Source of the DNA: Flavobacterium sp. N502540
GTDB lineage: Bacteria > Bacteroidota > Bacteroidia > Flavobacteriales > Flavobacteriaceae
Length of the DNA stretch: 64,000 nucleotides
Direction of reading: 5' to 3'
NCBI RefSeq assembly: GCF_025947365.1
Contig: NZ_CP110012.1
Coordinates: 2,852,001-2,916,000 of the forward strand
The translations under genes were made by a program, and so were the position numbers. This document shows positions 1 through 7,867 of the stretch, piece after piece (position 1 is the stretch's first letter; each line of letters starts with the position of its first letter). The notes beneath the pieces were generated by a model that was not told the DNA's origin, ran no database searches, and was given only the letters and a program-made list of their open reading frames with translations.

Positions 1-1132
1 TACCTGTACCGTTGTCTGTTACTTCTACGGTATAAGGCAAACAGCCCCCCTGATCTTTAGGTACGTTTTTTAGCAAAACTTGTCCCGTGTCATTGCAATT
101 GGTGTTCAAAGGGTCATCTTCGATACTAAATTCAAAATCAGTAAAAGGTTTAACAATCCCTATAGCAGATGCTCCATAATTCAGTTCAACAGTTTTTGTT
201 ATGTTACAATAGGTTGCGCTCAAACGGACAATACCCCATTTGGAGCGATCTGAAGGCATTGAATATTTCTTTCTTACATCAGTAAGAGTGAGATTGTCAT
301 AAACATCCCAGCCTGATCCCTTCTGAATCTCTAATTTGTAAATAAAATTCGGGACCCCATAAAGAGGAGGGAGAGCATTAAAATAAGCGCCACCATTACT
401 TACAGCTAATAATCCGTTTGGAAGGGTAGCACTGCTAATACCGGAACAGACATCATTTGGAGTATTATAAATTAGATCAACAGCATTAATGGTTCCTTTA
501 TCAAGGTTAAAATTTTTCAGAACTTCATTTGGCGGAAGATTCAATACGGTTACAGGTGAAATTAAAGTACCACAATTATCTGTAGCCGAAACTTTATAAT
601 TGCCACTTGGTATACCATTAAGTCTGACGATACCGGTTGTTGTTTGTACGCTTCTTACAACGGTACCATCTGAAGCATTTAACAAGTTAACGGTATAGGG
701 AGGGTTTCCTTTTTCGGCGTTAATAGCAATATCCCCCAGAGGATCAGGATCTGATGCACAGTAAGTATAATTTTTTGCGGTAAAAAGTCCAATAGTGGGA
801 GAAATAGAAGAATAGGTGCTGCCTACCTTTATGGTAGTTGCAGCTTTTATAAAAGTATTGTTTTCGTAATACCCATAGAAATAATCTCCTGCCTCTAAGT
901 GCGTAATTAGAGAAGCTGAAGATGCAATAATATTTGCCGGATCATAAGGAGATTTTGCAACAGCATAGACTACAGGTTCAGAAACATTTTTAACAGTGAT
1001 CGTAATTGTACCATCTGCTCTACCATCGCCGGTACAGGAGGCATCTGTGGCAACAGCAGAAATTTCTGTCTGGGCAATTGCGGCTAAAGGCAGTATATAG
1101 AAAAGTGCAACTAGTAATTTTGAAAATTTCAT
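1..1132 (-). CDS. Secreted adhesin-like repeat protein, N-terminal part (partial)
   Basis: An open frame of 377 codons starts at the ATG complementary to 1130-1132 and runs without a stop off the left edge. The first 21 residues form a signal peptide (positive start MKFSK, hydrophobic stretch, cleavage near AIAQ). The rest looks like repeated beta-sandwich modules with paired cysteines and motifs such as GNPPYTV, IPSGNYKVSATDNCG and GGCLPYTVEVTDNG. These resemble the SprB-like or immunoglobulin-like modules of gliding adhesins and type IX secreted proteins of Bacteroidota. The C-terminal sorting domain that would confirm type IX secretion lies outside the window. The exact family is inferred; the reading frame, signal peptide and modular pattern are seen directly. 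Confidence 0.8.
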   Translation of the reverse strand, partial: MKFSKLLVALFYILPLAAIAQTEISAVATDASCTGDGRADGTITITVKNVSEPVVYAVAKSPYDPANIIASSASLITHLEAGDYFYGYYENNTFIKAATTIKVGSTYSSISPTIGLFTAKNYTYCASDPDPLGDIAINAEKGNPPYTVNLLNASDGTVVRSVQTTTGIVRLNGIPSGNYKVSATDNCGTLISPVTVLNLPPNEVLKNFNLDKGTINAVDLIYNTPNDVCSGISSATLPNGLLAVSNGGAYFNALPPLYGVPNFIYKLEIQKGSGWDVYDNLTLTDVRKKYSMPSDRSKWGIVRLSATYCNITKTVELNYGASAIGIVKPFTDFEFSIEDDPLNTNCNDTGQVLLKNVPKDQGGCLPYTVEVTDNGTG

Positions 1133-1751
1133 AATGAGTCCGTTAAATTGTGTTTTTGGATTGTGGTATAGTTAAGTTTAGAAGGATGACAATTCAGAAG
1201 AAAGCACTAAAATTTCGTTTAACTCAATAATGAAATATATAGTGCCTTCAAAGCTGAATTGATGGGTGCCATCTTTTATCTTCATCTTAACTTAATGCAA
1301 AGGTATTTAGGACAATTGAGACAAATAATTCAGATTTAATAATCGGATTATCAATGGTATAACTGGTTGTTTTAAGTAACAGTTGATCAGCTAAAAGGTT
1401 CCAGGTTTTAGATTTTGGCAGGAACAAAAAATAAAATATAAGGTAAAGATTACAAAATAATGGGTCTAAAAATGGTAAGTGTGAAGTTTTGCGTTTTTAA
1501 AGTTTATACGAAATCAAAAAAAAGTCACTTCTGTTACATGAAGAGATAGATTCATGCCTAAAATTCTTTGAGGAAGATAGAAGCCGAATGCAAAATAAAA
1601 GCTGTAAAGAGCGCTGAAACCTAAAGCAAAAAATGATTTACTTTTCAGAAATTAGTTTTCGGAAATATTGCATCGATAAATACATCAGAAGAAAAAAACC
1701 TTACCCAAATAGGATGCTTTTGTGAAAAAAAGAAGTAATTTGGTTTAATAA
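1133..1751. other. Intergenic region, 619 bp, between divergent genes
   Basis: Apart from the possible minus-strand promoter at 1298-1324, I see no convincing gene, RNA or strong hairpin here. The region is AT-rich. No exact TAnnTTTG element was found just upstream of the plus-strand gene that starts at 1752. Confidence 0.6.
1298..1324 (-). promoter_or_regulatory. Possible promoter of the adhesin-like gene
   Basis: On the minus strand TACCTTTG (1305-1298) matches the Flavobacterium -7 element TAnnTTTG exactly. A TTG lies 16 bases upstream (1324-1322), one base short of the usual spacing. The implied leader is about 165 nt. Confidence 0.35.
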
Positions 1752-2390
1752 ATGGATAGAATGCAAAATCTAATAAAGAGAATAATAGTTTTAGCTGTAG
1801 CTGTACTTGTCATAGTGCTGGCTTTCAAATATTGTGAATTCAAAAAAGATGACGATTCAACTATTGATTATAATACCAATCTCATTCAGCAGCAAATCTT
1901 AAATGTTGGAAAACTGGTCGTTACCGAAGGTCATTTTTCGGAAGTCATTACTTATAAAAACCAGCAGAAGTATTTAATGGACATGGTTTCTTTTGAGAAA
2001 AAAGCACTTGTAGTTGTAAACGCAAATGTTACTGTAGCTTACGATTTACACAAAGTGAAATATGATATCGATGAAAAGAACAAGACGATTACCATTTTAA
2101 ATATTCCAAAAGAAGAAATCACCATCAACCCTGATATACAGTTTTATGATGTTGAACAAAGTAAATTGAATCCATTTACGGGTGACGATTACAACAAGAT
2201 CAACAAATCGGTAAAAGCAAATCTGGCCAAAAAAATAGAGAAATCTACCTTAAAAACAAATGCTCAAAACCGATTGATCAGTGAATTATCAAAGATTTTA
2301 ATTCTAACCAATTCAATGGGCTGGAAACTGCAATACAACGGAAAAACAATCCAGTCTGAAAAAGAGTTTAGCGAGGACTTGAAGCTTTAG
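1752..2390 (+). CDS. DUF4230 domain protein, membrane-anchored
   Basis: This 212-residue protein has one N-terminal membrane segment (about residues 8-25, rich in I, V, L and A) followed by a soluble domain. Stretches such as VGKLVVTEGHFSEV and the later Y-D-L and I-L-N-I-P beta strands are typical of DUF4230 proteins, which are single-pass proteins of unknown function common in Bacteroidota. The soluble part probably faces the periplasm. The gene stands alone and converges with the hydroxylase gene at 2619; the palindrome at 2525-2557 lies between the two stops. No catalytic motif is visible, so no function is proposed. Confidence 0.8.
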   Translation: MDRMQNLIKRIIVLAVAVLVIVLAFKYCEFKKDDDSTIDYNTNLIQQQILNVGKLVVTEGHFSEVITYKNQQKYLMDMVSFEKKALVVVNANVTVAYDLHKVKYDIDEKNKTITILNIPKEEITINPDIQFYDVEQSKLNPFTGDDYNKINKSVKANLAKKIEKSTLKTNAQNRLISELSKILILTNSMGWKLQYNGKTIQSEKEFSEDLKL

Positions 2391-2399
2391 TTTTTTGAA

Positions 2400-2500
2400 G
2401 TGCTAAGACGCTGAGGTTCTGAGGTTTTTTTCAATATTGTCATTTCGGGCGGAAGGAGAAATCTTCGTAAGAAGCTTGACAAAGGTTGGATTTCTCTCTT
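2400..2500. repeat. Degenerate Flavobacterium-type intergenic repeats
   Basis: The stretch contains an iterated CTAAGACGCTGAGGTTCTGAGG-like motif at about 2402-2425, partly mirrored at 2579-2612. It is followed by TGTCATTTCGGGCGGAAGG at about 2439-2457. A relative of the second motif (GTCATTTCCGTCGGAAGGAT) recurs at about 5530. No coding potential was seen. Confidence 0.5.
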
Positions 2501-2524
2501 CGCTCTAAATATTATAAAAGCACA

Positions 2525-2557
2525 AAATCCGACAGGTTTTTAAAACCTGTCGGATTT
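2525..2557. terminator. 33-bp palindrome between convergent genes (copy A)
   Basis: A perfect 16-bp stem (AAATCCGACAGGTTTT and its complement) surrounds a single T. The outer pairs are A/T flanked, so the structure can act as a terminator on either strand, which fits its place between two convergent stops. Related copies lie at 22448-22480 and 23140-23172, with a paired base change in the stem. Confidence 0.65.
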
Positions 2558-2618
2558 AATATAATTGTTTTAAAAACTTAGCGCCTTAGTACCTCAGAAC
2601 CTTAGTACCCCAAAAAAC

Positions 2619-4376
2619 TTAAACCGCTTCCTTGTCAAAAATCAGATCTAAGCCTCCAGAAATCAAATGTGCTACTTCAGGGCGTTTCAGCTTCAACTGA
2701 TCCAGATGAACCAGAACTTCCTGTAAAAGCTGTTTCTCATTAGAGTGCTCCAAAAGCTCGACGATTTCCACAGCCAATAACCAATCATTAGGATGAGATT
2801 CTTTCAGTTTATGAAATACAGTGTGTAACTCAGTTGCAGCACTTTTATTTTCTCTGGTTAAGCGAACGGTTTGATAAAGGATTTCCAGATCATCACGTTC
2901 GGCAGTATGTTGTGCTTTTATAGTAGTTGTTTTGGGTACGGTATTGATCAGATCAAAACTATTCACATCAGCCGGACCGGAAAAAGCCGAAACGACTTTT
3001 TTACCAATTGACATATCATAATTTCCCCATTCAGGCTGAAACAAAATGGTTTCGCCGTGAGTTACAGTACAATTTCTGAAACTGATTAAAATGATTTCAC
3101 CGTGTAAATTTCTTGAACCCGTAATGATTTCGCCTTCTACAATAACATCGCCTTCAAATTCTAACCTAACAGTTTCATTTTCTACGATAGAATAAGCCTG
3201 TAAATCTTTTGGACTCATGTCTTCGATTGCTAAATTGAAGCCTTTTAGTTTTCCAATTGGACTTCCAAATCCATGTGGATGTGTTAGTGTTCCATGACCA
3301 ACCAATTCTTTTTCACGGTAGGATAAAGCCGTTTTTCCGGTAGTCTGAATATAGATAGGTTTTCCTTCATCTTCCAGAACATTGGTAAAAACACCCGAAA
3401 TCTGTAAACCAGTACTCAACTCAATTGTTCCTAAAGCATTGGAGTGAATTAGTTTTTGTATACCGGAAAGACCTCCTGTTCTCAAAGCCATTTTATTGGC
3501 AAATTCTTCTAAAACCAAACTCAAATAGGAAAAATTTGGTGTTACAAAAAGTTGAGGCTGTAATTGTGTAATATCAAAGTTTTGATTGGCAGCAGAGATG
3601 TTATAAGGGATTTTCTTTACATTATCCGTCATGCACCAGGCACTCTCCCCAATAGAGGATAGTAAGCCCGCGCCATATATTTTCGGATTTTCAACGGTTC
3701 CGATTAAACCATACTCAACCGTCCACCAATGCAGGTTTCGAATTTGTGCCATTTCAGACAATTCACCCATATTGTTTTGTAAATCGGCAACTGCCTTCTC
3801 AGCTTCGTCTATTTTTTCCTGAGGCGTATCTTCCGCTTCTTTCAAAATAGAAAGTAGTCGAATCGCTTCATACATCTGGTAATCTTTATGAGATGAAATA
3901 GCTTTACAGCCAATTTCTCCAAAACGTCTTAAGTACTCCGCATATTCAGGATTAGCGATAATAGGAGCATGTCCTGCGCCTTCATGAATAATATCCGGTG
4001 CCGGAGTATATTCGATATGTTCCAGTTGACGAATATCTGAAGCAATAACCAAAACGTTATACGCCTGAAATTCCATAAAAGCGTTTGGCGGAATAAACCC
4101 GTCCACCGCAACAGCCGCCCAACCAATTTCAGTCAGAATTCTATTCATTCCGTACATACTTGGAATAGAGTCAATTTCGATTCCGGTTTTTTTCAAACCA
4201 TCCAGATAAGAATGATGCGCAACTTTTGAAAGATAATCTACATTTTTACGCATTACATAGCGCCAAACAGCTTGATTAATTGGTGTATAATCACCATAAT
4301 CCTGAGGTTTAATAAATTGCTTTAAATGTTTAGGCAATCGTTCTAGTAACGGGTTTGTTTCAATACTTGCATTCAT
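2619..4376 (-). CDS. phhA: Biopterin-dependent aromatic amino acid hydroxylase (phenylalanine 4-hydroxylase type)
   Basis: The enzyme would hydroxylate phenylalanine (or a related aromatic amino acid) using tetrahydropterin, O2 and non-haem iron. The iron ligands are clear: H131 and H136 in DIIHEGAGHAP, and E221 in HWWTVEYGL. At 585 residues it is much longer than proteobacterial PhhA (about 260-300) and longer than the animal enzymes. The catalytic domain fills roughly residues 30-330. The remaining about 250 residues have no domain that I recognise, apart from a beta-rich stretch followed by a helical tail. Long versions of this kind are, as far as I know, usual in Flavobacteria. No regulatory ACT domain is seen at the N-terminus. 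Substrate preference cannot be read from sequence. Confidence 0.88.
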   Translation of the reverse strand: MNASIETNPLLERLPKHLKQFIKPQDYGDYTPINQAVWRYVMRKNVDYLSKVAHHSYLDGLKKTGIEIDSIPSMYGMNRILTEIGWAAVAVDGFIPPNAFMEFQAYNVLVIASDIRQLEHIEYTPAPDIIHEGAGHAPIIANPEYAEYLRRFGEIGCKAISSHKDYQMYEAIRLLSILKEAEDTPQEKIDEAEKAVADLQNNMGELSEMAQIRNLHWWTVEYGLIGTVENPKIYGAGLLSSIGESAWCMTDNVKKIPYNISAANQNFDITQLQPQLFVTPNFSYLSLVLEEFANKMALRTGGLSGIQKLIHSNALGTIELSTGLQISGVFTNVLEDEGKPIYIQTTGKTALSYREKELVGHGTLTHPHGFGSPIGKLKGFNLAIEDMSPKDLQAYSIVENETVRLEFEGDVIVEGEIITGSRNLHGEIILISFRNCTVTHGETILFQPEWGNYDMSIGKKVVSAFSGPADVNSFDLINTVPKTTTIKAQHTAERDDLEILYQTVRLTRENKSAATELHTVFHKLKESHPNDWLLAVEIVELLEHSNEKQLLQEVLVHLDQLKLKRPEVAHLISGGLDLIFDKEAV

Positions 4377-4516
4377 TTCGAAAACGTTGTAGATTAGAAT
4401 GTAAAATTACGGATTTACAGTGCTAATTTTTGCTATTTAGATCAATTTTTTTATCCGAAATGATTTTTAATTGCATTTTTCGTGACTTTTCCCAATAAGA
4501 AATGGAAGCTTATCTT

Positions 4517-4957
4517 TTAACAATCATTGTTTTCGTAATTAACTTTCTCCAGTTTTTTTTCGTACGATTCAATGTCTTTTTTAGACATACTGGCTTCTTT
4601 TAGTACCACTTTTAATTGCTTTTTAGTGTCAGGACTTATCCATAAGCCACTAAAATTGGTGCCTTCTTTCGTTAAAATCATCATGCCTGAGAATCCATGT
4701 TCTACAAGGGCGAACTGATTTTCGTTTTTTGTGTTTTGCGTAATATTCAGCTGAATCCAACCTCCTGATTTGTCATAACGATAGATTGAAGTGTACATGA
4801 GGTCGGCTGTACAGGGATTCTCTTCCGCTTTTATATAGAAAGTGACATTTATTTTTCCGTCAATTGTTCCTTTGTATAAAGTGTTTTTTGAGGATTGTGC
4901 TTTAGTAAAATTTAAAAATAAAAGAGAGAACAAAAAAGAAAGTAATATTTTTTTCAT
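4517..4957 (-). CDS. Hypothetical secreted protein
   Basis: This 146-residue protein begins with a clear signal peptide (MKKILLSF, then a leucine-rich core, cleavage near TKAQ). I chose the ATG at 4955-4957 over the in-frame TTG four codons upstream because it places the lysines directly before the hydrophobic core. The mature part is rich in beta-strand-forming residues (YKGTIDGKINVTFYIKAE, then W-I-Q-L-N and G-M-M-I-L-T) and may be a small lipocalin-like barrel. It ends with a charged helix (KKDIESYEKKLEKV). No enzyme motif is visible and I do not recognise the family. Confidence 0.72.
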   Translation of the reverse strand: MKKILLSFLFSLLFLNFTKAQSSKNTLYKGTIDGKINVTFYIKAEENPCTADLMYTSIYRYDKSGGWIQLNITQNTKNENQFALVEHGFSGMMILTKEGTNFSGLWISPDTKKQLKVVLKEASMSKKDIESYEKKLEKVNYENNDC

Positions 4958-5065
4958 GTGTAAACGCAATAGTAGGTTGGGTTAGGATAATTTTATTTGG
5001 GTTTAAAAGTACGGTATATTTTAGTTAAGGCAAACCGTAAAATCAGCTAATTATCAATTAAAAAA

Positions 5066-5452
5066 TTAGTGATTCTCAGGATTTCTGAAATAGTCAATTT
5101 TATAATTGAACATATAAGCCATGTTGGCTGCTCTCATTTTTGCTTCTTCGGTAATAGTTCCTGAGAAAAGCGCATCGATAGAAGTGTTAAAAAGCAGTAC
5201 CCAACGATCGAAATGGGTTTTATCTACCGGTAGTTGTTTGTGTGGTGGAAAAGGACTTCCTGAATAGGCGCGTACATCAAATAAAATAGTTTGCCAGAAA
5301 CCGTACATTTTTTCTAAATGCTCCGGCCAGCGATCCTGGAGTTTCTCATTGAAAATAGGGCCCAGTAAATCATCTTCTCTCACCTTCCCATAAAAGGTGT
5401 CGACCATTAATTTTATGTCTTCTATGTTTGAAATGTCTTTAAGCGTTGCCAT
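5066..5452 (-). CDS. Group III truncated haemoglobin
   Basis: The 128-residue protein is a soluble cytoplasmic haem protein of the group III (P-type) truncated globins, which bind O2 or NO and are linked to nitrosative or microaerobic stress. By comparison with the known Campylobacter member, H71 (PPHKQLP) is the proximal F8 haem ligand and H45 (PEHLEKMYGFW) the distal E7 histidine. The tryptophan at W84 in HFDRWVLLF is also typical. Length fits the family. It is monocistronic, with a promoter-like TACTTTTG directly upstream on the minus strand. Confidence 0.9.
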   Translation of the reverse strand: MATLKDISNIEDIKLMVDTFYGKVREDDLLGPIFNEKLQDRWPEHLEKMYGFWQTILFDVRAYSGSPFPPHKQLPVDKTHFDRWVLLFNTSIDALFSGTITEEAKMRAANMAYMFNYKIDYFRNPENH

Positions 5453-5474
5453 GTTTTTTACTATAAATGAAAGA

Positions 5475-5482
5475 CAAAAGTA
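5475..5482 (-). promoter_or_regulatory. Putative -7 element of the globin gene
   Basis: TACTTTTG on the minus strand matches TAnnTTTG exactly and lies 22 bases before the start codon. No TTG is found at the expected distance upstream, so only half of the promoter is supported. Confidence 0.4.
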
Positions 5483-5801
5483 CGATTAACTAATTTGTGA
5501 TCGCTGATATTTATCATTTTCAGTTAGTTTGTCATTTCCGTCGGAAGGATCGCTTTTATGACATTTCTTTACATAATTCTAATGGTTTTTACTATAAATT
5601 AAAACAGGGTTTTTTCTTAAATTGGTTGAACATGTCTTTTTCTTAAACATTATTTTACTTTTTGTTAAAATGTTAAATTTTGCATTTAGAATTAAAATAT
5701 TGTGAATTTTCATGAGTTAACAAGATAAAACTTGTATTTTTAAAAAATATATGCAGGTTTGGTTTGTATTTACTTAATGACAAAATCACTTCAAAAACAA
5801 T
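5483..5801. other. AT-rich intergenic region before the VKOR gene
   Basis: About 320 bp without a gene. It contains a GTCATTTCCGTCGGAAGGAT repeat fragment near 5530 and otherwise very AT-rich sequence. No exact TAnnTTTG element was found for the downstream plus-strand gene. Confidence 0.5.
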
Positions 5802-7385
5802 ATGATAAGATTAATAGAAAAATTACTTGAATTAAATAATTATGACAAACTAAAAAATGAATTCGAAGAAATTTTTCTCTCACATCCAAATTACCCAAGT
5901 TTATTTGCCTTAACCGATACATTAGATTTGCTAGCGATAGAAAACATTGCTGCAAATGTTCCAAAAGATCAATTGTTAGAGCTGCCGGAATCTTTTTTAG
6001 CTCTTTGTAAAGAAAAGGTGGTATTGGTGTTTAAAAGCGAAAAAAATATAAAAATTGTTGACCAGGACGAAGTTAAACAAACACTTTCATTTGATGAATT
6101 TTCTTCAGACTGGAACGGGATAATTGTTGCAATAGAACCAAATGAAAGTAAAATAATAAAAGATAAAAAATATGATCTGAATGGACTAAAGTACATATTT
6201 CCTTTATTGTCCTTGGTTTTGTTGTCTGTTTTTATGAATGACTATACTTTATTTGATTTTATTTTTCTGGGAACTACAATAGCAGGATTAATAGTAAGTG
6301 TTTTTATTGTTCGGGAAAATTTTGGAATAAAAAATACAGTTGTTTCTAAGTGGTGTACTATAGGGGCAAATGTTTCCTGTGATTCGGTTATAAAATCAGA
6401 AAAAAACAATTTTATTAAAGGAATTAATTTTCCTGAGTTACCATTGATTTTCTTTAGTACAAGTTTACTTTCTGTATTACTTCAGCCTTCAATGTCGAGT
6501 GTTTTTCTCGGTTTTTTAAGCGTGCTCTCATTTCCGGTACTGCTGTTTTCATTTTGGATTCAAAAATTTCAAATTAAAAAATGGTGTGTTTTATGTTTGA
6601 TAATTTCATTTTTAATAACAATTCAAGGAGTTGTATGGCTCTCTCAAAATGGATTTTCGTTAAGCTTTACTTCTGGTATTTTTGTTTTATTCTTCGTTTT
6701 GTTAGTCTCCATTTATTCTATTTGGAAATTGATAAAACCATTTATCAAAGACAGTATCGAAACCGGGTATGGTTTAAAGCAGATGAAGAAATTTAAACGA
6801 AACTATTCCCTCTTTAATTTTCTATCAAAAGAGGTTCCTGTATTAGATGGTTTCGAAGATCTAAAAAGTTTAAACTTTGGGAATAAAGATGCGGAGTTGC
6901 ATTTGTCGATAATTGTTAGTCCAAGTTGTGGACATTGTCATAAGGCATTTCAGGAATCTCTAGCTTTAGTTTCTAAATTCCCCGAGCGCGTATTTTTGCG
7001 AGTTTTATTTAATATAAATCCAGAAAACAATGATAATCCATATAAAGTTGTTGTCGAAAGATTGTTGATGATCAACAAAACCGAACCGTCTAAAATCACT
7101 GAAGCAATTTCGGATTGGCACATTAAAAACTTGGATTTAAAACAATGGACAGAAAAGTGGAATGTCAATTTGGTCACAATGATGGTAAATTATGAGATTC
7201 AGAAACAGTACGATTGGTGTTTGAAAAATGAATTTAATTATACTCCGGTTAAAATTGTAAACGGCAGGTTGCATCCAAATGAGTACGATATAAGTGAACT
7301 AAAATATTTCCTGAATGAATTTGCAGAAGAAAGCGAAAATTTAGAAAAAATAATAGGTCCTCAAAATATTCTTGCGCAAGAGTAG
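5802..7385 (+). CDS. VKOR-thioredoxin fusion with N-terminal C39-like domain; disulfide-forming membrane enzyme
   Basis: The 527-residue protein has three parts. Residues 1-115 resemble the fold of C39 peptidases (NYPSLFALTDTL, then VVLVF...IKIVD) but lack a catalytic Cys/His pair. Residues about 130-310 are a multi-helix membrane domain of the vitamin K epoxide reductase type, with the loop cysteines C185 and C193 (WCTIG, VSCDS) and the active-site pair C262/C265 (WCVLC). Residues about 340-505 are a thioredoxin-like domain with C376-G-H-C379 and a probable cis-proline at P482 (YTPVKIVNGR). VKOR-thioredoxin fusions pass electrons from substrate thiols to quinone and so create disulfides outside the cytoplasm. 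The next gene, 59 nt downstream, encodes a four-cysteine GG-leader peptide, a plausible substrate. The C39-like reading is inference from pattern alone. Confidence 0.88.
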   Translation: MIRLIEKLLELNNYDKLKNEFEEIFLSHPNYPSLFALTDTLDLLAIENIAANVPKDQLLELPESFLALCKEKVVLVFKSEKNIKIVDQDEVKQTLSFDEFSSDWNGIIVAIEPNESKIIKDKKYDLNGLKYIFPLLSLVLLSVFMNDYTLFDFIFLGTTIAGLIVSVFIVRENFGIKNTVVSKWCTIGANVSCDSVIKSEKNNFIKGINFPELPLIFFSTSLLSVLLQPSMSSVFLGFLSVLSFPVLLFSFWIQKFQIKKWCVLCLIISFLITIQGVVWLSQNGFSLSFTSGIFVLFFVLLVSIYSIWKLIKPFIKDSIETGYGLKQMKKFKRNYSLFNFLSKEVPVLDGFEDLKSLNFGNKDAELHLSIIVSPSCGHCHKAFQESLALVSKFPERVFLRVLFNINPENNDNPYKVVVERLLMINKTEPSKITEAISDWHIKNLDLKQWTEKWNVNLVTMMVNYEIQKQYDWCLKNEFNYTPVKIVNGRLHPNEYDISELKYFLNEFAEESENLEKIIGPQNILAQE

Positions 7386-7444
7386 ACAGAAGCTTCAACT
7401 GTCTTAAAACGATTGAAGTATTAACTATATCAAAAAAAACAACT

Positions 7445-7606
7445 ATGAAAAAATTAAAAGATCTAAAAGGAATCGAAATTTTAGATAAAAACCAGCAGAA
7501 AATAATTAATGGAGGAGAAGTAAGATGTGGTGGTTGGGATAGCCGAAGATGTGATTACGGATTACAATGTATAAATGGGTTTTGTACAGAAAATATAAAA
7601 ACCTAA
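7445..7606 (+). CDS. Double-glycine-leader, four-cysteine peptide (bacteriocin-like or signal peptide)
   Basis: A 53-codon ORF encodes MKKLKDLKGIEILDKNQQ, then KIINGG, then a core of 29 residues. The leader has the charged and hydrophobic pattern and terminal GG of peptides cleaved by C39 peptidase-transporters, as in class II bacteriocins and pheromones. The core has four cysteines at residues 28, 36, 42 and 47 (spacing C-x7-C-x5-C-x4-C) with glycine-rich turns (CINGFC), as in small disulfide-rich folds. It lies 59 nt after the disulfide enzyme and before a hairpin at 7632-7668, so the two are probably one transcription unit. No ABC transporter is nearby. The ORF and motifs are seen directly; export, maturation and activity are inferred. 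Confidence 0.72.
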   Translation: MKKLKDLKGIEILDKNQQKIINGGEVRCGGWDSRRCDYGLQCINGFCTENIKT

Positions 7607-7631
7607 TAAACTACTTCAAATGAGTAGGTAA

Positions 7632-7668
7632 ACTTAGAGCCTGTCTAGATTTTAAGCAGGTTCTAAGT
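7632..7668 (+). terminator. Hairpin after the GG-leader peptide gene
   Basis: ACTTAGAGCCTG pairs with CAGGTTCTAAGT (12 pairs, one G-U) around a 13-nt loop, followed by a CTTTAAAA run. It starts 26 nt after the stop codon. The T run is short, so termination strength is uncertain. Confidence 0.5.
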
Positions 7669-7867
7669 CTTTAAAAATAATAATTAGCAGCTATTTCCTG
7701 CTGTCCGCTGTATCTTTTAAGGCAGAGAATTTAGGTAAAGCAAGAATTTTTTCGATTGCCTAAAAAGGATGCCGCTTCCATCAGGGCTAGGAACTCTGCT
7801 TTCAAAAACATCAAATGCAGTTTTTTGAATTGCGGATATAGAGACTTTAGCAATTATAATCATTGGT

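Noticed and set aside
7669..7867. Possible gene remnant between the GG peptide and ilvA
   Set aside because: All frames carry stops and no protein similarity was seen; it looks like a degraded intergenic repeat.
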